From contig CAZLRF010000015.1 of the NCBI GenBank assembly GCA_964561785.1, positions 28,699 through 92,698 of the forward strand: a stretch of DNA of 64,000 nucleotides. The letters are read 5' to 3'. Position numbers and translations under genes: made by a program. The notes beneath the pieces are model-generated. The model did not search any database. It had not been told where the DNA came from and saw nothing but the letters and a program-made list of their open reading frames with translations. This DNA comes from DATBSL01 sp964561785 (GTDB lineage Bacteria; Acidobacteriota; Vicinamibacteria; Fen-336). Shown here piece after piece: positions 60,348-64,000 of the stretch (its first letter is position 1; every line of letters begins with the position of its first letter).

Positions 60348-61748
60348 CTACTGCCCCAGGGGGGGGAAGCCCTGCTTGCGGGCCTCCTTGTCCACGACGG
60401 CGACGAAGTCGTTCAGACGGGGCAGCTTGCGGCCGTTCACGAACACGGTCGGGGTGGCGTTGACGTCGAGGCGGTTGCCCTCCGCGATCTCCGCCTCCAG
60501 GGTCCGGCGGGTCTGCGGGTCGCCGAGGCAGCCCTCCATCGCCGCGGCGTTGAGGCCCGCATCGCCCGCGATCCGGACGACGTCCGCGGCCTGGGGGTTG
60601 CGCAGCTCGGACTGGAAGACGCGGTCGTGGTACGCCTCGAACTTGCCCTGGTTGCGCGCGCACACGGCGCCGAGGGCGAGGTGGCACGCCCCGGGGTGCG
60701 TCGCGCGCGGCAGCCTCGGGTTGCAGGCGTTGTCGAGGGGGTAGTTCATGAAGTACACCGCCACCCGACCCCCGGCCTGAGGGACGAACTGGGACAGCGC
60801 GAGGCCCAGGTTGCGGCAGAAGGGGCACAGGAAGTCCGAGAACTCCACGACCTTCACGGGAGCGGTGGCCGGGCCCTTGGGCGGGACGCCGCCCGTGTCG
60901 ATCGAGACAGGAACCGAGGCCTCGAACTCGCGCCGGGCCTTCTCCGCGAAGTAGGCCTCGAGCTTCTGCGGGTCGTCGAGGGTCGCCTGGAGCTTCTCCG
61001 CTCGGTCCCTCCAGGCCTTCGCGTCGGGGTCCGCGGCCGCGGGGACGGGCGAGGTCTCGGCCGGTCGGGTCGGCCCGTCGCTGGCGTCCGCCGCAGCCGC
61101 GGCGGGCGCGGAGGACGAGGGGGCGGCGGCCGGCGGAGCGGGGGCGCCGAGCAAAGTCGCCCGGCGCACCTCGGCCCGCGCGACGAGCGCGCCGTTCCCG
61201 GCCAGCACCGCCGCGACGACCGCTGCGGTCCCGAGGGCCCAGCCCGCGAGCGCCACCCGGGCCTCGGCCCCCGCCGCGAGAGAGCGCACGGCGTGCGCCG
61301 CGCCCCGGGCCGGCAGGAGGGCGAGGAGCGCGGCCCCGCCGAGGGCGTACGTGAGCAGGCACAGCGTGCAGTAGGAGCGGATGGCGAACGCCTGGACCCC
61401 GAGCAGGGCGAGGTCCACGAGCAGGGCGAGCGCGAGCGCCCCGAGGGCGAGCGCGGCGAGCGGGGCGCGCGGCTCCGCGGGCACGGCGAGGGCGAGGGCC
61501 AGGAGGACGGCGAGGGAGAGGTAGAAGGCGAGGCCGTACGCGGCCACCGGCAGCCCCGCGAAGGACGACCACGCGCTGCGGGCCACGTCCTCACAGCCGC
61601 TCGCCTGCCCGTCGCCGCAGGCCTCTTTGACCGCGGACACGGCCCGTGGCTCGCCGTGGTGCTGGAGCAGCAGCACGCCCGACACCGCTGCCCCCGCGAG
61701 GCAGAGGCACAGCGCGGCGGTGAGGCGCATCTTCGCGTTCGGTCCCAA
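60348..61748 (-). CDS. VKOR-DsbA-type thioredoxin fusion protein
   Basis: A 466-residue disulphide-generating membrane protein. The N-terminal VKOR domain (about 8-150) has Cys pairs ACGDGQASGCEDVA and the quinone-reactive CxxC in IRSYCTLCLLTY within four or five helices. A further helix (about 165-185) and an Ala/Pro linker lead to a periplasmic DsbA-like thioredoxin domain (about 290-466) with the active site FSDFLCPFCRN and cis-Pro in NATPTVFVNGRK. It would oxidise secreted Cys proteins and pass electrons to quinone. The TTG at 61748 is chosen for GGAGG 5 bases upstream; an ATG at 61730 is the alternative. Confidence 0.9.
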   Translation of the reverse strand: MGPNAKMRLTAALCLCLAGAAVSGVLLLQHHGEPRAVSAVKEACGDGQASGCEDVARSAWSSFAGLPVAAYGLAFYLSLAVLLALALAVPAEPRAPLAALALGALALALLVDLALLGVQAFAIRSYCTLCLLTYALGGAALLALLPARGAAHAVRSLAAGAEARVALAGWALGTAAVVAAVLAGNGALVARAEVRRATLLGAPAPPAAAPSSSAPAAAAADASDGPTRPAETSPVPAAADPDAKAWRDRAEKLQATLDDPQKLEAYFAEKARREFEASVPVSIDTGGVPPKGPATAPVKVVEFSDFLCPFCRNLGLALSQFVPQAGGRVAVYFMNYPLDNACNPRLPRATHPGACHLALGAVCARNQGKFEAYHDRVFQSELRNPQAADVVRIAGDAGLNAAAMEGCLGDPQTRRTLEAEIAEGNRLDVNATPTVFVNGRKLPRLNDFVAVVDKEARKQGFPPLGQ

Positions 61749-61825
61749 GAGGTCCTCCGAGAACCGACAATCTAGCCGAGGGCCGCGGTCCGTTCAACGC
61801 GGGTGGCGCAGCGGCGGTCGCGGCC

Positions 61826-61831
61826 TACAAT
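61826..61831 (+). promoter_or_regulatory. -10 element TACAAT before the NDH-2 gene
   Basis: TACAAT ends 6 bases before the GTG at 61838, and no Shine-Dalgarno is present, fitting a leaderless transcript. No -35 is clear. Confidence 0.4.
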
Positions 61832-61837
61832 GGCCGG

Positions 61838-63082
61838 GTGGCACGTCCCTCGGTGGTGATCGTCGGCGGCGGCTTCGGCGGGCTCGCCGCCGCGCGCGCG
61901 CTCGCGTCCGCGCCCGTCGACGTGGTCCTGGTCGACCGGGCGAACCACCATCTCTTCCAGCCCCTGCTCTACCAGGTCGCCACGGCCGGGCTCTCCCCGG
62001 CCGAGATCGCCCACCCGATCCGGCGCATCCTGCGCCGCCAGGCGAACGCCCGGGTCCTGCTCGGCGAGGCCGTCGCCGTCGACCCCGCCGCGCGCCGGGT
62101 GCGCCTCGCGGACGGGGAGATCGGCTACGACCGCCTGGTCCTCGCCGCGGGGGCGGGACACTCCTACTTCGGGCGGAACGAGTGGGAGGCGCACGCCCCG
62201 GGGCTCAAGACCCTCGAGGACGCGCTCGAGATCCGCCGCCGCGTGCTCGTGGCCTTCGAGGAGGCGGAGCGCGAGGAGCGCCCCGAGGTGCGGCGGGAGT
62301 GGCTGACGTTCGTCGTCATCGGCGGCGGTCCGACCGGCGTCGAGATGGCCGGGGCGTTCGCCGAGATCGCCCGGCACACGCTGCCCCGCGACTTCCGCCG
62401 GGCCGATCCGAGGACGGCCCGCGTCATCCTGGTCGAGGCGGGCCCGCGCGTGCTGTCCGCCTACCCCGAGGAGCTCTCGGAGAAGGCGCGGCGACAGCTC
62501 GAGACGCTCGGCGTGCAGGTCTGGCTCGGCTCGCCCGTGACCGGGATCGACGCCTGCGGGGTCGACCTCGCCGGGGACCGGATCGCGGCGCGCACGGTGG
62601 TGTGGGCGGCGGGGGTCGAGGGCTCGCCCCTCGCCCGCTCGCTCGGCACGCCCCTCGACCGCTCCGGCCGCGTGCGCGTTCTCCCCGATCTCTCGGTCCC
62701 CGACCACCCCGAGGTCTTCGTCGTCGGCGACCTCGCCTCGCTCGAGCAGGCCGGCCGGCCGGTGCCGGGCGTCGCGCCCGCCGCCCTGCAGATGGGCGCC
62801 CACGCCGCGGGCAACGTCCTTCGCTCGCTGCGGGGCGAGCCGCTCGTGCCCTTCCGCTACCGCGACAAGGGGTCGCTCGCCACGATCGGACGCCGCCGCG
62901 CGGTGGCGGTGCTCGGCTCCGTGCGGCTCTCCGGGCTCGTGGCCTGGCTGACGTGGGTGGCGGTGCACGTCTTCTTCCTCATCGGCTTCCGCAACCGCTT
63001 GGTGGTCCTGCTCACGTGGGCGTGGGCTTACGTCACCTACGATCGCAGCGCCCGGCTGATCGTGGGCCGCTGCCGGAGGTGA
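61838..63082 (+). CDS. ndh: Type II NADH dehydrogenase (NDH-2)
   Basis: A 414-residue FAD enzyme that oxidises NADH and reduces quinone at the membrane without pumping protons. It has the FAD-binding VVIVGGGFGGLAAARAL, HHLFQPLLYQVATAGLSP, YDRLVLAAGAGHSYFG, the NADH-binding VVIGGGPTGVEMAGAFAE, FVVGDLASLEQAGRPVPGVA and AALQMGAHAAGNV. A C-terminal membrane-anchoring segment includes WLTWVAVHVFFLIGFRNRL. The GTG at 61838 is chosen because the glycine-rich FAD motif follows at once and TACAAT lies 6 bases upstream. It is divergent from the VKOR-DsbA gene; both use the quinone pool. Confidence 0.93.
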   Translation: MARPSVVIVGGGFGGLAAARALASAPVDVVLVDRANHHLFQPLLYQVATAGLSPAEIAHPIRRILRRQANARVLLGEAVAVDPAARRVRLADGEIGYDRLVLAAGAGHSYFGRNEWEAHAPGLKTLEDALEIRRRVLVAFEEAEREERPEVRREWLTFVVIGGGPTGVEMAGAFAEIARHTLPRDFRRADPRTARVILVEAGPRVLSAYPEELSEKARRQLETLGVQVWLGSPVTGIDACGVDLAGDRIAARTVVWAAGVEGSPLARSLGTPLDRSGRVRVLPDLSVPDHPEVFVVGDLASLEQAGRPVPGVAPAALQMGAHAAGNVLRSLRGEPLVPFRYRDKGSLATIGRRRAVAVLGSVRLSGLVAWLTWVAVHVFFLIGFRNRLVVLLTWAWAYVTYDRSARLIVGRCRR

Positions 63083-63109
63083 ACGGCGGCCCGCCTGCGC
63101 CGAACCGGC

Positions 63110-64000
63110 CTACGCCGGGTCCAGGTGGGCCCGCTCCGCGTCGCCCATCTCCACGCCGCGGCCGGGGAAGTACTCTTTCCACCGCCGCGAGACGAGGGCG
63201 GCGGTGCCGGGGTCGCACGAGACCTCCCGCGGGAAGGACGGCTTCGTGCGGGCGTCGATCAGGACGGGCGGCTCGTGCGCGACGTGGTGGCGCACGACCC
63301 GGGTCGCCGCGGAGTGGATGTCGGCGGCGGGCTCGAAGCGGGTGAAGGTCGTCCAGAGGAAGTTCATCGGGCTCGCGGCGGCCCGCCCGGGCTCGTCGGT
63401 CAGGACGAGGAGCGGCCAGCCCGAGAAGGCGGGGTGGGCGGCCAGACGCGCAGCGGCGCCGGGGTCGGCGTCCGCGCCCGGCCCGCCCACCACGAGGCAG
63501 CCCCCGCAGAAGACCCGCACGTCGGTGACCTCGGGCGGGGTCGCCACCGCGGGGCGGAACTCGCGGGGCAGCGCGCGCACGGGGTCGCCGAGGCCGAGCC
63601 ACACGCCCTTCGAGCCCTCGTTCACCGCGGGGCCGCTGTAGTCGAGCGTGTCCATCGCGAGGTTCGAGAACACGTAGAGGTCGGTCTGGGGGCGCGTGCG
63701 CTCGAGGACGTGCTCGAGCGTCGAGCGGAAGTCGCGTAGGTCGACCCGGCGGTCGGTGACGAGCAGGAACTTCGTGAGCGCGAGCTGCCCCTCGCCGAGG
63801 ATGCGGAACGCGGAGGCCATGGCCTCGCGGCGGTAGCGCTCGCGCACGACCGCAGCGGCGAGCGAGTGGTAGCCCGTCTCGCCGTAGGACCACAGGTCGA
63901 CGACCCCCGGCATCACGAGTGGGAACAGCGGCGACAGCAGCTCCTGGAGCAGGTCGCCGATGAAGAAGTCCTCCTGCCGCGGCTTGCCGACCACGGTGGC
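63110..64000 (-). CDS. UbiD-family decarboxylase, partial (5' end outside window)
   Basis: At least 296 residues of the C-terminal part of a prenylated-FMN-dependent decarboxylase. The visible motifs VGKPRQEDFFIGDLLQEL, PLVMPGVVDLW, SLAAAVVRERYRREAMA, ILGEGQLALTKFLLVTD, PMNFLWTTFTRFEPAADI and VLIDARTKPSFPRE are the standard end of UbiD-type enzymes. Substrate choice (4-hydroxybenzoate derivatives for ubiquinone or menaquinone, or aromatic acids) needs the missing N-terminus. The frame is open to the window edge. It is convergent with ndh, with a 27-base gap. Confidence 0.9.
   Translation of the reverse strand, partial: ATVVGKPRQEDFFIGDLLQELLSPLFPLVMPGVVDLWSYGETGYHSLAAAVVRERYRREAMASAFRILGEGQLALTKFLLVTDRRVDLRDFRSTLEHVLERTRPQTDLYVFSNLAMDTLDYSGPAVNEGSKGVWLGLGDPVRALPREFRPAVATPPEVTDVRVFCGGCLVVGGPGADADPGAAARLAAHPAFSGWPLLVLTDEPGRAAASPMNFLWTTFTRFEPAADIHSAATRVVRHHVAHEPPVLIDARTKPSFPREVSCDPGTAALVSRRWKEYFPGRGVEMGDAERAHLDPA

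Overview
The window is very G+C-rich, gene-dense bacterial chromosome with about 52 protein genes, the first (purF) and last (ubiD family) cut by the window edges. I see no rRNA, tRNA, CRISPR array, insertion sequence or prophage. Lipobox proteins, a lytic transglycosylase, an outer-membrane-type barrel, split methylmalonyl-CoA mutase, an NtrC-type sigma-54 regulator and a PATAN/DUF4388 protein point to a Gram-negative, non-photosynthetic bacterium. Acidobacteriota (Thermoanaerobaculia-like) or a myxobacterial/deltaproteobacterial relative would fit. That placement is inference; no marker here decides it.

Layout. 1-4000: purF end, PfkB-type kinase, secreted cyclophilin, and a metallopeptidase/ATP-grasp pair. 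4000-8070: an ABC exporter of the YbbA-YbbP type divergent from a GDSL lipoprotein esterase, the same arrangement as E. coli ybbAP-tesA. 8071-9278: a less G+C-rich secreted protein. 9275-13951: YheT-type hydrolase, then ftsE, an MltD-like transglycosylase, udk (opposite strand) and ftsX, so ftsE and ftsX are separated. 13964-20943: cyclic-nucleotide phosphodiesterase-like protein, secreted OB/Ig-like protein, purD with a GT-C membrane enzyme, and a second GT-C enzyme. 20952-27903: S9 peptidase, apionate-lactonase-like protein, a PurD-like paralogue and rsmI. 28071-33725: rpsU, a STAS protein, then an operon of a UbiA-type prenyltransferase, a coiled-coil protein and three GT4 glycosyltransferases. 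33803-39011: sensor kinase, NtrC-type regulator and PATAN protein, with a good sigma-54 promoter before the kinase. 39250-47356: barrel protein, cyclase, glgC, eno, mutase large subunit and a PAP2/AUR1-like enzyme. 47412-48244: PIN toxin and small partner bracketed by copies of a palindromic repeat. 48253-56110: lactate permease, Cys-rich secreted protein, AGE epimerase and a large glutamate synthase with no small subunit beside it. 56111-64000: hybrid sensor kinase with a degenerate kinase-like membrane protein, fatty acid hydroxylase, VKOR-DsbA fusion, NDH-2 and UbiD.

Promoter reading. Several intergenic regions carry TTGAC(A/C/T), a 17-18 base spacer and TA(G/T)C(A/C/G)T. At least seven genes have a TANNNT hexamer only 5-9 bases before the start codon, which suggests leaderless mRNAs are common. 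Functional links are strongest for the ABC exporter/esterase, FtsE-transglycosylase-FtsX, the GT4 operon, and the sensor kinase/sigma-54 regulator/PATAN operon.
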